This document shows, one piece after another, positions 29,701-39,694 of a stretch of DNA of 64,000 nt. The stretch spans positions 697,001 to 761,000 of the forward strand of contig CM035356.1 in NCBI GenBank assembly GCA_020137815.1, written 5' to 3'. A program made the translations under genes and the position numbers. The notes below the pieces were generated by a model. It saw only the letters and a list, made by a program, of their open reading frames with translations. It made no database searches and was not told where the DNA came from. Each line of letters starts with the position of its first letter. Position 1 is the first letter of the stretch. The stretch is from Hormiphora californensis. Its lineage: Eukaryota; Ctenophora; Tentaculata; Cydippida; Pleurobrachiidae.

Positions 29701-32603
29701 AGAACGATAGTAAGTAATGGAGGCGTTACCGCTATTTTAAAGGCCCTGGATACATTCGCCACTGACAGCACAATCCAGGAGGCTGGGTGTATTGCACTTC
29801 ACAACCTCTGTGCAAAGTCCGGTAAGTTGCATTGAAAGATATTGTCCAATTACCTCTTCTAACATTCCCTCATTCTAAATTCCAGTTCCACCAGAAGACT
29901 TGTTTCCCCAGCACTAGTCTAACAGTTTTGTTTTCTCTCTGTACAACCTAAATATTCCTGAAATTAACCCAATATTATCCTTATTCAGCTGAAAACCGGT
30001 CTCTGGCTGCCAAAGAGGATGCACTGCAACGTGTTATTAGGGCCATGAAGGAGTGCATGGGAAGTGCTAGTGTGCAAGAAGCTGCCTGTAAAGCTATTAT
30101 CAACCTTACTGCAAAACACAGTAAGTGTCAAACTCTCTTGAGGATTTTTTGATAAACATTCGCCTCGTTCACGTGGCAATTTCATTCTACACCTCAACCC
30201 ACCTCTTATTAACTATATAAAAACGGTCTTCCTGGAGCGTCCAATAGCTGTAACATGTATCTCTCAGTGACGAATAAGGTCATGTTCGGTGAGTTAGACG
30301 GGGTGAATGTGTTACTGAAGACGATCCAGCGGTATGCTGTGAATCCTGTTGTCATGGAGGCTGCTATCACTGCCCTGAGGAATGTTTGCAACAAATGCCG
30401 TGAGTTTAACCGTTACCATGGCTACCATCCTGTTACCTTATTTACACCGTTACTTCGAATTCCTTGATGGAATATTTCATGGTTCTGGGTTCGGTTATGA
30501 AGCGACTCAACAGTTCATATCCTCCTAACCCTCTGCACGTTTCCAGCGGAGAACATCTCAATAGTGAAGGTTCCATCTCGAATGAGTGTACTACTGGCTG
30601 CACTGGACAGTTCCCTGACACATGTACCCCACAATTCTGCGATCCAGAAGGCAGGATGCGATATTATCAGCTATGCTTGCATAGATAAAGGTATGAAACA
30701 GCTGCTAATTTGGAATTTTGCACGGTGAGATCGCTGTGTTTTATACCCACTTGTCTTTCTGTTTAATATACTACTCTCATGATTTATACCTGGTGACTGG
30801 TCCGTGGCCTTGGTTGAAAGTCTAGAGAGCTTTTAACGGACACAAATGTGTAGATTGTGGTCTGGTATGCCTATTAAAGTTCATATTGTCAGCTTGTATG
30901 ATGAATTTAATGTTTTTAGGCCTTTTCAGCAACTCCGATCTTCTTTTAGGTTAAAGCATATAAAGTCGGATTTTTTGAAACTGTCACCCCAAAATGACCG
31001 TGCATGTGAAATTTATCAATTTTGACGCGCACACCACACGTTAACATGTGATGTGACACGCAAAAACATTCCGCGCATGAAAAGGGGGGTGACAGTTTCA
31101 AAAAATCCGACTTTAATTACATTTCTTCAATGCATTATCCCAATCTTTTTCAAAATATATTTCCTCTGTGCAATTCTCTACTCTGAATTCCAATTTGATC
31201 TCTCTACCAGACTCTATACAGCTATAATTCACATGACAACTGATCATTCCTATCTCTCCCTACTAGAATACGTCAATAATTATTCGGACACCACTCTTAT
31301 GAGTATTTACAAGCGATTACTATCTGACCAAAGTCGAGCAGTACCTGGAACCGCTCCTCTAACAGCTCGGTACGACCAGATATACATAGTAGAATCGATA
31401 CTATATTACACCGATCCCATATCCAATTGTAAACCCAAACAATAATGATTATAACTGGTACAATTGCAGTAGGTGGGGTCGATGTATATAGTAATCTACT
31501 AATAGCACTCTTATATCTTCTAAACCACATACCGTGCATGTAAAACGTTGTATTTGCAAGATGTGTACATTTTACAATGTTGTACAAGCTATATGTACTA
31601 CTATACAAGGTTATACATGTACAATACATGGAATGCATTCCTAGTAGACCCGCTATCAGCCATTTATTATACTCGTATGCAATGCTCACGTGCTTAATTC
31701 ATACATGATATATAATATGAGTGTGTGTGAGTGTATGTGTTTGAACTGTGAGAATATGTGTGTACATGTGTGAGTGTTTGAGTGAGTGAGTGTATGTGGG
31801 AACCGTGAGTGTCTGTATAATATATGTGTAAGTGTGTGTGATTAGTGTGAGTGTGTGATTAGTGTGAGTGTCTGTCTGTATAATAGTGTCGAGCAAGCAT
31901 CCCTCTCCTCGCACTGGATGGTTACATAGCAAAGAGACAATCCTTTCTTGATAATTATAATCATCTGCAACTTTCTTAACATGCCTTCATGTTGGTTGGA
32001 AATCTCTGTACCGAAACCAATCTAGCCCTTCATGTTCTAGCTCTCTCCAATAGCGTCTTCTTATATTGGTTAACCAGCCGGCTCGTATGCCATGATCATC
32101 TGCTATATAATCCAGGCAAACTATCTGTCTTCTCTTCGTGTGTCTTCCCTGTGTGAATGGCTACAAGTCTGCTATGAAATGATAAACCCGCCCGAAAATA
32201 TCTGCACTACCAGGCAGATATATATCTGTCATGTACTGACTATAACTGCCTGCAATTACTTATGATTCTTTTATTTTAACCCCAAATAATTCCACTTTTC
32301 AGCAACGGCTGAGATGCTTCAGAAAGCAGCGTCTTCTTTTTTAGTGAAGGTAAGTTAATTAAGTTAATTCAATTAATTCAATTAACTTTATCAAATGCAA
32401 AGTAAGGTAATTATACTTATAGTTTAGAGACGTAAATTTAGTACAATTATTGTGATTCATAGACCACCACATTAGGTTACAGCTGGGCCGGATCTATTAA
32501 CACCCATGTATTTCAGCTGTCATCAAGTCTAGATGGAGAAAGCAAGATCAGTGACGCATCACGGCGTGCTCAAAACAAAATAGCTATGCTTACGATACAG
32601 TGA
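23644..32603 (+). CDS. Armadillo-repeat solenoid protein, 19 exons, ~768 aa
   Basis: Exons: 23644-23704, 25261-25418, 25627-25723, 25997-26110, 26354-26506, 26635-26776, 26979-27100, 27304-27435, 27608-27693, 27881-28049, 28230-28361, 29160-29292, 29441-29575, 29690-29821, 29989-30120, 30268-30399, 30547-30690, 32303-32349, 32517-32603. An in-frame TGA lies 30 bp before the ATG. After an acidic N-terminus, about 14 armadillo-like repeats of 42-44 residues follow, with patterns such as VQEAACFALGALC and QQEACLAINNLC; a short tail ends AMLTIQ. ARM solenoids bind protein partners; no specific family is recognised. Two oddities: a GC-AG intron after 27693, and one extra base in exon 12 (133 instead of 132 nt) that breaks the frame near 29207 but leaves downstream phases intact if removed. 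The first exon is the least certain part. Confidence 0.85.
23710..23787 (+). repeat. (CT)n microsatellite in ARM-gene intron 1
   Basis: CT dinucleotide array immediately after the exon 1 donor. Confidence 0.95.
23956..24188. mobile_element. Palindromic MITE, 233 bp, TA-flanked
   Basis: The sequence gagcgcttagatcatgcacg at the left is mirrored at the right, with arms of about 105 bp and only two or three differences. TA occurs at 23954-23955 and 24189-24190. It lies in intron 1 of the armadillo gene, in a simple hairpin form without coding potential. Confidence 0.75.
24189..25260 (+). other. Remainder of ARM-gene intron 1
   Basis: It contains a GA-rich stretch near 24617-24672 and several aagaaactttt-type repeats in both orientations between about 24985 and 25190. 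No supported exon. The open frame at 24742-25101 has no domain and no convincing splice junction. Confidence 0.4.
27694..27880 (+). other. Non-canonical GC-AG intron
   Basis: The exon ends ...ATACAG|gcaagt and resumes after ccccctgcag|. Phase 0 on both sides keeps the repeat reading TIQ-AAACYAIVN. AG|GCAAGT is the strong consensus of GC-AG introns, and no GT nearby preserves the frame. Confidence 0.8.
28362..29159 (+). other. Intron 11 of the armadillo gene
   Basis: About 800 bp, AT-rich; I see no exon, repeat array or mobile element that can be supported. Confidence 0.5.
30963..31113. mobile_element. 151-bp MITE with 28-bp perfect terminal inverted repeats, TA-flanked
   Basis: The ends read aagtcggattttttgaaact on the left and its exact complement on the right, with TA at 30961-30962 and 31114-31115. 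The core cacgttaacatgtgat is shared with DNA near 8390. It sits in intron 17 of the armadillo gene. The rest of that intron (31116-32302) has TG-rich simple sequence at about 31720-31890 and no supported exon. Confidence 0.8.
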
Positions 32604-33311
32604 GATAACTTGTGGATTTATATGCAAACTGTAAAGTTATACACAATCAATCCGCCGAGAAATATTGGAGAATACATTGGAAATCTTCACGGGACTATGA
32701 TTTAGAAAGTTCAAGCTTTTTACATTAAGAGAAACGTATTATGAACTGCTTATGTTCAATGAACTTTGAGTCTTGAAGAATGCTGATAAGAACTGATGCG
32801 TCTGAGCAGGTGAAGGAGAGTTAGTAATTATATGAGAAAATGATTTATGAAGAAGAAAAGGGTGACCAAATTGTGGCACGCGAATATCAAGTTCAATGAA
32901 TTTCGTTTAATTTAATGACAAGCTAAGTTATGTCTCCAGGGTAAGATGCGGCAATTGTGTAAATTTCGCGTGATTTTGATTGTATGAATGTTCGCCCTGA
33001 TTAAGTTAAAAGTTGTAATGTTTCACGTACAGCTGTGTATATTTGAGATTGTGTGACTGTTTTTTGCCGATTGTTTTTGTTCAATTTAGAAAACTCCTTG
33101 TTTTTCAGTCGTCATTGACAACAAAATATGTTAAAACAGATAACTGACGACAGCCAACTTGGAATTATGTTCTAAAACAATGCATTGCAATGAACGGGTC
33201 ACATGTCCTTTTAAGATTCAATGCAACAGTCACAAGTGAGAACTGCAGGCCAGGGCAAGTTGCCATCCACGACCTTCCTATTTGAACAAAGCGACGGTAC
33301 ATGTTTCAGTT
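32604..33311 (+). other. 3' UTR and flank of the armadillo gene
   Basis: No AATAAA was found in the first few hundred bases. No ORF or repeat structure is supported here. Confidence 0.35.
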
Positions 33312-34306
33312 GGTACCCGCCCTCCCTGCCGACGGACCTCCCTGCCGACGGGTCGGCAGGGAGGTCATTCGGCAGGGAGGGCGGGATATAGGGGTATAAT
33401 GTCCTACGTGCCGACGAGATTGGGATGAGATCGCCGTCGGCACGTAGGACATTTGACCCCTATATTCCGCCCTCCCTGCCGAAAACTCACTCCGAGAGAG
33501 TATTCGGCAGGGAGGACATTTACCCCTCCTATTCACCCTCTGTACCGACGATCGGCAGGGAGGATATTTCACCCCTCCTTTTACCCTCTGTACCGACGAT
33601 CGGTAGGGAGGGCGTTTCACTCCTTCTGTGAGCTCGAGAATTTGGCCGGCAGGCCAAATACGAAGAGTTCACTGTGTATTGTTCCTCTGAGTATCGTTAG
33701 GGTTAGGGTTAGGGTTAGGGTTAGGGTTAGGGTTAGGGTTAGGGTTAGGGTTAGGGCGGTGGTTAGGGTTAGGGTTAGGGTGGTGGTTAGGGCGGTGGTT
33801 AGGGTGATGGTTAGGGCGATGGTTTGGGCTAAGTTTGGGTTATAGTTTCGTCGGCACAGAGGGTGAAAAGGAGGGGTAAATGTCCTCCCTGCCGATCGTC
33901 GGTAGTGAGGGTGAAAAGGAGGGGTAAATGTCCTCCCTGCCGACGGCCCTACTTGCCGATCGTCGGTACAGAGGGTAAAAGGAGGGGTAAAATGTCCTCC
34001 CTGCCGATCGTCGGTACAGAGGGTAAAAGGAGGGGTAAAATGTCCTCCCTGCCGATCGTCGGTACAGAGGGTAAAAGGAGGGGTAAAATGTCCTCCCTGC
34101 CGACGGCCCTCCCTGCCGATCGGTAGGGAGGTCCGTCGGCAGGGAGGGCAGAAAATAGGGGTATAATGTCCTACGTGCCGACGGCGATCTCATCCCAATT
34201 TCGTCGGCACGTAGGACATTATACCCCCATATCCCGCCCTCCCTGCCGAATGACCTCCCTGCCGACCCGTCGGCAGGGAGGTCCGTCGGCAGGGAGGGGG
34301 TGACTC
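33312..34306. mobile_element. Foldback-like element with tandem-repeat arms and telomeric core
   Basis: Both ends carry the same inverted segment ccctccctgccgacggacct. The arms contain copies of a 48-bp unit (gccgatcgtcggtacagagg and following) in opposite orientation, about four on the left and five on the right. The 9-mer GTTTCAGTT at 33303-33311 and 34307-34315 flanks the whole as a direct repeat. Long repetitive inverted arms plus a 9-bp duplication match Foldback/MULE-type elements. No protein is encoded. Confidence 0.65.
33697..33756 (+). repeat. Ten perfect TTAGGG units (interstitial telomere repeat)
   Basis: Sixty bases of exact TTAGGG, followed to about 33830 by degenerate units with cggtgg or cgatgg inserts. 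They lie at the centre of the Foldback-like element. Confidence 0.95.
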
Positions 34307-34705
34307 GTTTCAGTTCCAACTTCCACTGATACTGCAAGATACTACAAAACAGAGTCTTCATACGACCTAAGGTCGACCTTTATTCTTTCCCCTTTGAGCT
34401 GCGGAAAGTGGAAAATCCATACAAACATTATCTGGAACTGTATGGCGGTACCCATACCCCAATTTGATTCTCAAAATTAATCTGAGCGCGTGACAGTGCA
34501 CTCAGATCGGGTCGGCGGCGCCAGACAGATCTGGAAAGTCTGTGCTCATGATTTTCTAGTCGTACAACAACTGACCATAATCAAAACAGAGGCCAGAGGA
34601 ATCTGGCTAATAGAAGAGATTCAAATGTTGTTGGGCATGTTGTTAGTGATGCCGGTTTAATACTCAGCTCTAGCTCGTACTATAAAATACTGGAGGTGCC
34701 CGCCC
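34307..34705 (-). other. 3' flank of the MATE gene
   Basis: On the minus strand AATAAA lies at 34379-34384 (plus-strand tttatt), about 320 bp past the stop, and is a plausible polyadenylation signal. Nothing else is recognised. Confidence 0.4.
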
Positions 34706-36412
34706 TCATTGAGTGATAAAGAATACTGCTACCACAATTACCATGGTAACAAACACCAACGCACTGATGCTAATGGTGATCCGGGCCTCCCTATCAGCAG
34801 CACTCGGTCCCTTCGTACTGAACAGCGGGGCGGTCTCTGTGTCGTCGATATCTGGCGAGGAAATGGCCTCATCTTCGGAGGCCCTATCAAGTCTAGACAT
34901 CTTGATCTCCTCAACATCCTTGTCTCCCCCTCCTCCCCCGATCCTCTCCATGCATTTCCGGACCTCAAGCAGCCAGTTAGTGTGGAGAACAGTGCCCCAC
35001 ATTCCGACCAGTGCACAGGTTGATGCCACAGCTAGCCCCATTAACGCTCCCATTCCCTCCAGGTACCTGGCTAGGTAGAACACACTCGTTATCCCGATAA
35101 CATCAAGGGTAATGCAGTTGATGATCGCACCAATGACCTGCTTTCCGAGTCCCCGGAGGATTCCACTGATGCTAACCTGAGTGCAGTCAACCATGAGGTA
35201 GGCGCAGTACGCAGGTACAAAGGACATGAGGATACCTTGCACTGTCGAGGAGCTGGAGAGAATCTGGACAACTTGGTAGCGAAGGAGAAATGTGAAGAGT
35301 GCAAAGAAGACCCCCGTGAAAAGGGCAAACCAACAAAATATGTTCGCCTCCTTCTTGCTCTTCACAGCATCGTTGGATCCCAGGTTTTTGCCAGTGATAA
35401 TGGATCCCGCCATGGTGAACCCATGGTATAGATGGAAGAAGAACTGATGGTATTGGAGGAATTGGAGAAAGGCATCGTAGTGATCTAAATCAGCATCATC
35501 CACCGATAAAATCATGATGGTAAGTTCCATCAGGATACTCTCTGTCATTATCATGGCACACCCAGGCATTCCGATCCGGAGGAGCTCCGGCCAACCTCGC
35601 CACACATCCCATGAGAAGAGAGCCTCCAGGACAGGGAAGAGGGCAGAGTGGAGAGCGAGGAGGGAGATGGTGGCTATCATTGCTACCACTTCACACCCAA
35701 TCAGCGAGATGACCGCACCGTCCAGTTCCATGTTGGCCGGGTCAAATATCAGGGTAGCTGCCATTATTGTGCCCGCGATGAGGGAGCACACTCGGATAAC
35801 AAGGACCTCTCCCACAAAGTTCAGAATAACTGCGTAGCGAGTCAGACAAATGTCAATGCAGTACACGGGTAACACAAGGGTGTAAATTCGAAGCATCCGA
35901 CCTGCCTCCTCGTCCACATCCGCCTCCTTACTAGATACCACCTCAAACAGAACATCCGCATAAAACCAGACCATGACCAGTAGACAACTAGCAACCAGAC
36001 AGATCACAAGGGTCCTAGCTGTCACGATACACAGGGAGAACTTCTTCCCTGCCCCCGCTGCTTGAGAACCAACACACTCCAGGGCAGTCACGAGACCCAA
36101 CAGAAACCCAAAGCCCACAAAGTTGCAGGTGGACATGGCCAGGCTGGCGGCTGATTGGGAGGTGGTGGAGTTGATGTGGGCACACATGAAGCTGGTCAGC
36201 ACCGTGGGTATGTGCATGAGGAAGTTGACGAGAGCAATGGGCAGGAGGACGGTTACTAGCGTCCAGCAGTGAGATGCCTCACGGGGTTGGGGTGGTGGTG
36301 GTGGTTTTAAGGGGGCAGCCAGGCCGCTGTGTAGTTCCACGTCCTTTCTTGAAACATGCTGGCATTGTATCTCGTGCAGGGCCAGGCTTGTTCTAGGATA
36401 TATAGAATCCAT
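34706..36412 (-). CDS. MATE-family multidrug/organic-cation antiporter, single exon, 568 aa
   Basis: An uninterrupted 568-codon frame. After a 45-residue cytosolic N-terminus with a PPPPP run come about twelve hydrophobic segments, an acidic cytosolic tail (about 470-545) and a last hydrophobic helix (546-566), so 13 membrane segments as in animal SLC47/MATE proteins. Family motifs: GLVTALECVGSQAAGAGK (usual ALDTLxSQAYGAGK) in the second helix region, and MAGSIITGKNLGSND (usual SVRVGNxLGAG) in the second half. The family exports organic cations or drugs in exchange for protons or sodium. In the seventh-helix region the usual WWxxE is ESILME: the Glu remains but the two Trp are absent, so substrate range may differ. 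Lack of introns contrasts with its neighbours. The first Met was taken; upstream in-frame extension is not indicated. Confidence 0.88.
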   Translation of the reverse strand: MDSIYPRTSLALHEIQCQHVSRKDVELHSGLAAPLKPPPPPQPREASHCWTLVTVLLPIALVNFLMHIPTVLTSFMCAHINSTTSQSAASLAMSTCNFVGFGFLLGLVTALECVGSQAAGAGKKFSLCIVTARTLVICLVASCLLVMVWFYADVLFEVVSSKEADVDEEAGRMLRIYTLVLPVYCIDICLTRYAVILNFVGEVLVIRVCSLIAGTIMAATLIFDPANMELDGAVISLIGCEVVAMIATISLLALHSALFPVLEALFSWDVWRGWPELLRIGMPGCAMIMTESILMELTIMILSVDDADLDHYDAFLQFLQYHQFFFHLYHGFTMAGSIITGKNLGSNDAVKSKKEANIFCWFALFTGVFFALFTFLLRYQVVQILSSSSTVQGILMSFVPAYCAYLMVDCTQVSISGILRGLGKQVIGAIINCITLDVIGITSVFYLARYLEGMGALMGLAVASTCALVGMWGTVLHTNWLLEVRKCMERIGGGGGDKDVEEIKMSRLDRASEDEAISSPDIDDTETAPLFSTKGPSAADREARITISISALVFVTMVIVVAVFFITQ

Positions 36413-37349
36413 TACTTTCTAGCAAGTTAAACCTAATGTGCCAGGTGCGATAGAGCAGCTTTAGGAATCTATGCTCAAAGATTTGATATCAGCTATTCTA
36501 ATTGGCATTTTGCCAGAAAGGAAAGTTTCAGTTGACGATAAATCACTTACCCAGAGCTGACGAATTTGGAGTTTTCACACGGGCAAGAGGGTGGTGTCAG
36601 AGGGATTCTACTCATAATGACACTCTGCACAGCTGCAGCAAATTGAGTAATTGAGTAATTGAGTAATTGAGCTGTCTACAACAAATTGAGTAATTTAGCT
36701 GTCTACAACAAATAACGTACTAGGATTAAGAACTGAATTATATGCTAATCATACACCTGAAGGGAAAGGTGTGAAAGCATACACAACAAAGTTTGACAGA
36801 AAATCACGTGGCAATGTACAAGATGGCGCTTTACTGCTGCAACCCAGGATCTCTTGGCATTATACACATCCGCTCTGTATGTGAGCTAACACACACCTGG
36901 TTTGTGTGAATTGAGGCAGTCTTGAGGCAGCTTGTAAACAGACAGACAACCTATAAACCTCGGGTAACGTGGAATACTACACCCCCACTGCACATAGCAC
37001 AGTGCTGACTCATGACTATTGAGTGAACTACCTGCAGTTCGTTCATTGATAACTACATAGCGTCATATTCAATCATTTTCGCTGGTATTTACCGAAAAGA
37101 TCAGGGATAATAATCTACGATACAATCAACGACAAGAAATTATTTTGCTAAACGCAATGCATTGAATCTCAACATAATTCTCACTAAAGAGTCCCTCAAG
37201 CTCAAGATTCAATTATCAAATTGAAAATATTCTCACGCTGTTAATATCTTCAACTCGACAATTGTGTGACATACTATAATTAATATTTGATCAGGTCTGT
37301 ACAAAATGAAATTAGGTCCATCACGCCTTGCACACACCCATGAAGAGCT
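36413..37349 (-). other. Upstream region of the MATE gene
   Basis: It contains a short tandem repeat of gagtaattgagtaattgag near 36640-36715 and no ORF worth calling. The MATE promoter presumably lies here, but no element is recognisable. Confidence 0.4.
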
Positions 37350-38173
37350 CTATCCTGGCTTCTCTGAAGTTGACACCTTGGTGTTGATATGGTGGTTCAG
37401 AGGTGGTGGCACACACTCCAGCACATCCGCCATCCTACTGTTATCGGTAACCATGGTGATCTGATCCAAACTCGGCAGTGACATGGACAGCCACGAGCTG
37501 CCTTGTGTCTTGGGTCTAAAGTGTCGCTTCTTAACGGGCATCCTCTGTTGCAGCTCCTCCTGGTATTCACTGATAAGTTTTATCCGGGGGTTTATCTGGA
37601 CGGTGTTCAGTTTAATGGCGTTTAGATTGATACAACTGTTGGATCTGGCTAGGACACACGAGGTGCTGATAAAGTTGGTGGAGGACTGGTCAGATCTCTT
37701 GGTGCGCTTTGGACCTGATCCTCTCAGATCCTTTGTGTTGTTGTGAGTCTTGGGATCTGCAATGATATATTAATCGTAAAGTTTTTAGTAAGGACACACT
37801 TTCATAAATTTCAAATCACAGCTGAGGAAAACAAATGGCAAAACCAACACGCCATATTGATTGTAGAGAACTCAACCTTTATCTTGACATGGTTGACCTA
37901 ACAAATCAAAACAATGCAGGTTTCAGAGTCTAGAGCTCACCCTTAGCTTTTTTATAGCTCACCTAAGGCAAACAAATCAAAACAATGTAGGCTTTTAGTA
38001 CACTCACCCTTGTTGTGGTTCACCAACTCCATTCTAATGCACCTCAGATCCGGCATGGAGTACTTGATGCACTTCCTGCCCAGGGGCTGGAAGACACCGT
38101 TATTTCGCGTCACCTTCTCCTCGCTGAACACAAAGAATTTTCTCTCAAAATCCCCTCGATGATACAAATCCAT
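37350..38173 (-). CDS. Small protein of unknown function, two exons, 190 aa
   Basis: Exons 38173-38008 and 37756-37350 (minus strand) join in phase 1 with good junctions (AAGG|gtgagt, ttgcag|ATCCC) and end in TAG. The start MDLYHRGDF is the first Met of the first exon, but the frame stays open upstream, so an earlier exon is possible. The protein is basic (KRTKRSD, MPVKKRHFRPK) with a hydrophilic N-terminal half containing RKFFVFSEEKV and CIKYSMPDLRCIRMEL. I recognise no domain, signal peptide or membrane segment. It is transcribed in the same direction as the MATE gene, 940 bp upstream of it. The existence of the gene rests on splice-phase agreement across a long open reading frame. Confidence 0.6.
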
Positions 38174-38358
38174 ATTCTGAGATGTATCTCTCACTGCTAC
38201 TGCTACGCATGATGTGATTAAAACATAGCAATTTGAAAAGCTCTGATATAGTATGCGAGAAAGATATAACGAGCGAACAAGGGAACAATGGGAGTCGTGT
38301 GGTTTTTCGAGGGAACGAGAACACGAAAAGTCAGAGAACAGCATATTGGATGGTGGAA

Positions 38359-38421
38359 AGAGAGAAAGAGAGAGAGGGAGAAAGAGAGGGAGAGAGAAAG
38401 AGAGGGTAAGAGAGGGTAAGA

Positions 38422-38476
<55 letters not shown>
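38359..38476 (+). repeat. (GA)n microsatellite
   Basis: GA dinucleotides with ggag and aaag interruptions. Confidence 0.92.
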
Positions 38477-38480
<4 letters not shown>

Positions 38481-39336
38481 GGAGGAGTGAAAAGAGACAT
38501 CTTTTAGCGTGCAAAACCAGTGTGCAAAGCTGGTTTTAATCAATTGGTTAGAGCACGCTGGGAACTGAATACCATGGATCTCTATATATATATATATCGC
38601 ATATATAATGCAAGAAGAAGAAAATGAAAATCTGCCTAACTGCATCTCGGTATGTTTCAGCCGACCTCTCATCTCCTCTCCACATCAGCTCGAGTGCGAA
38701 GTTGGTTGCACACGACTAATGCATGTTGTGTGACTGAGAAAAGAAAGAGAGAAAGAGAGCAAGAAGAGAGAGGGAAAGAGAGAAAGTAGTATATGGATCA
38801 AAGATAAAGAACCTTGTGCTTGTGATAAAACTGATGCTCACAACACATACAATAACTGGCTACAATGTAATATCATCGTGTAGATGAAATGTATCCTAAA
38901 AATAAAATCCTAGTCTAGAGGAGAAAATGCATTGCTAGCATCAGTGGTGATCGGGTCTGGTGAAAGTAATCACTCATTAATTATCATTCCAGGCATATTC
39001 TAATTATGTGTTAACTGCAGAGTGCAGAGATATGACCTGATTGCAAGAAATACCGTAATGGGACTCCGTTGGACAACAAGTTGGTGGCGCACGCGCGCCG
39101 TCACCTATAACACGGGCCTCGTTTTACCACGCTACACACGGGTGTAAGGGTGACTGCGTCACTAAGACAACAAGCTGATTGTGTTCACCCTTATTTCCAA
39201 TGGATCATTATGGAGTTGACACGCTCTAATATATTCTCACTACTCTAGGTCAGCTGGAAAAGTCTCCCGGGATGACCCTCTGTGGCAGACAGTACATATG
39301 TTCTGCTGCTGGCTTGTGTTAGTGACAGTACACTAA

Positions 39337-39400
39337 GAAAGAGAGAGTGAGAGTGAGTGAGAGAGAGAGAGAGAGTGATAGAGAGAGTGAGAGAGAGTGA

Positions 39401-39442
<42 letters not shown>

Positions 39443-39474
39443 GAGAGAGAGAGAGAGATAGAGTGAGAGAGAGG
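39337..39474 (+). repeat. (GA)n microsatellite with gt interruptions
   Basis: GA dinucleotides broken regularly by gtga, about 220 bp before the filamin-like start codon. Confidence 0.92.
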
Positions 39475-39694
39475 ACACAAGGTTGTTTGTAGTTTTTTTG
39501 GCGGTGGTCAGCTTTATTTTGGTACCACTTCTGTAAACCATGCTTTGCGGCTTTTGCACTCACCCCTTTATTGAACACATACACCTATATTAATTACCGC
39601 CCTATATTTACCTATATTTGCCACCCTTTGTTTTCTGATTTGTTGCATTGAAATGTCCTACTTTGTGTTCAGAGTTTGACGTCATGGTGTTACG

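Larger units (their letters stand above)
38174..39694. other. Divergent intergenic region with GA microsatellites
   Basis: It lies between the minus-strand small gene and the plus-strand filamin-like gene, so both promoters should be here. GA tracts occupy about 38359-38476, 38733-38790 and 39337-39474. No coding exon is supported; long serine/leucine frames come from the microsatellites. Confidence 0.5.

Noticed and set aside
34738-35837. Several ORFs overlapping the MATE gene on other frames
   Set aside because: Shadows of the 568-codon transporter frame, which has clear family motifs.
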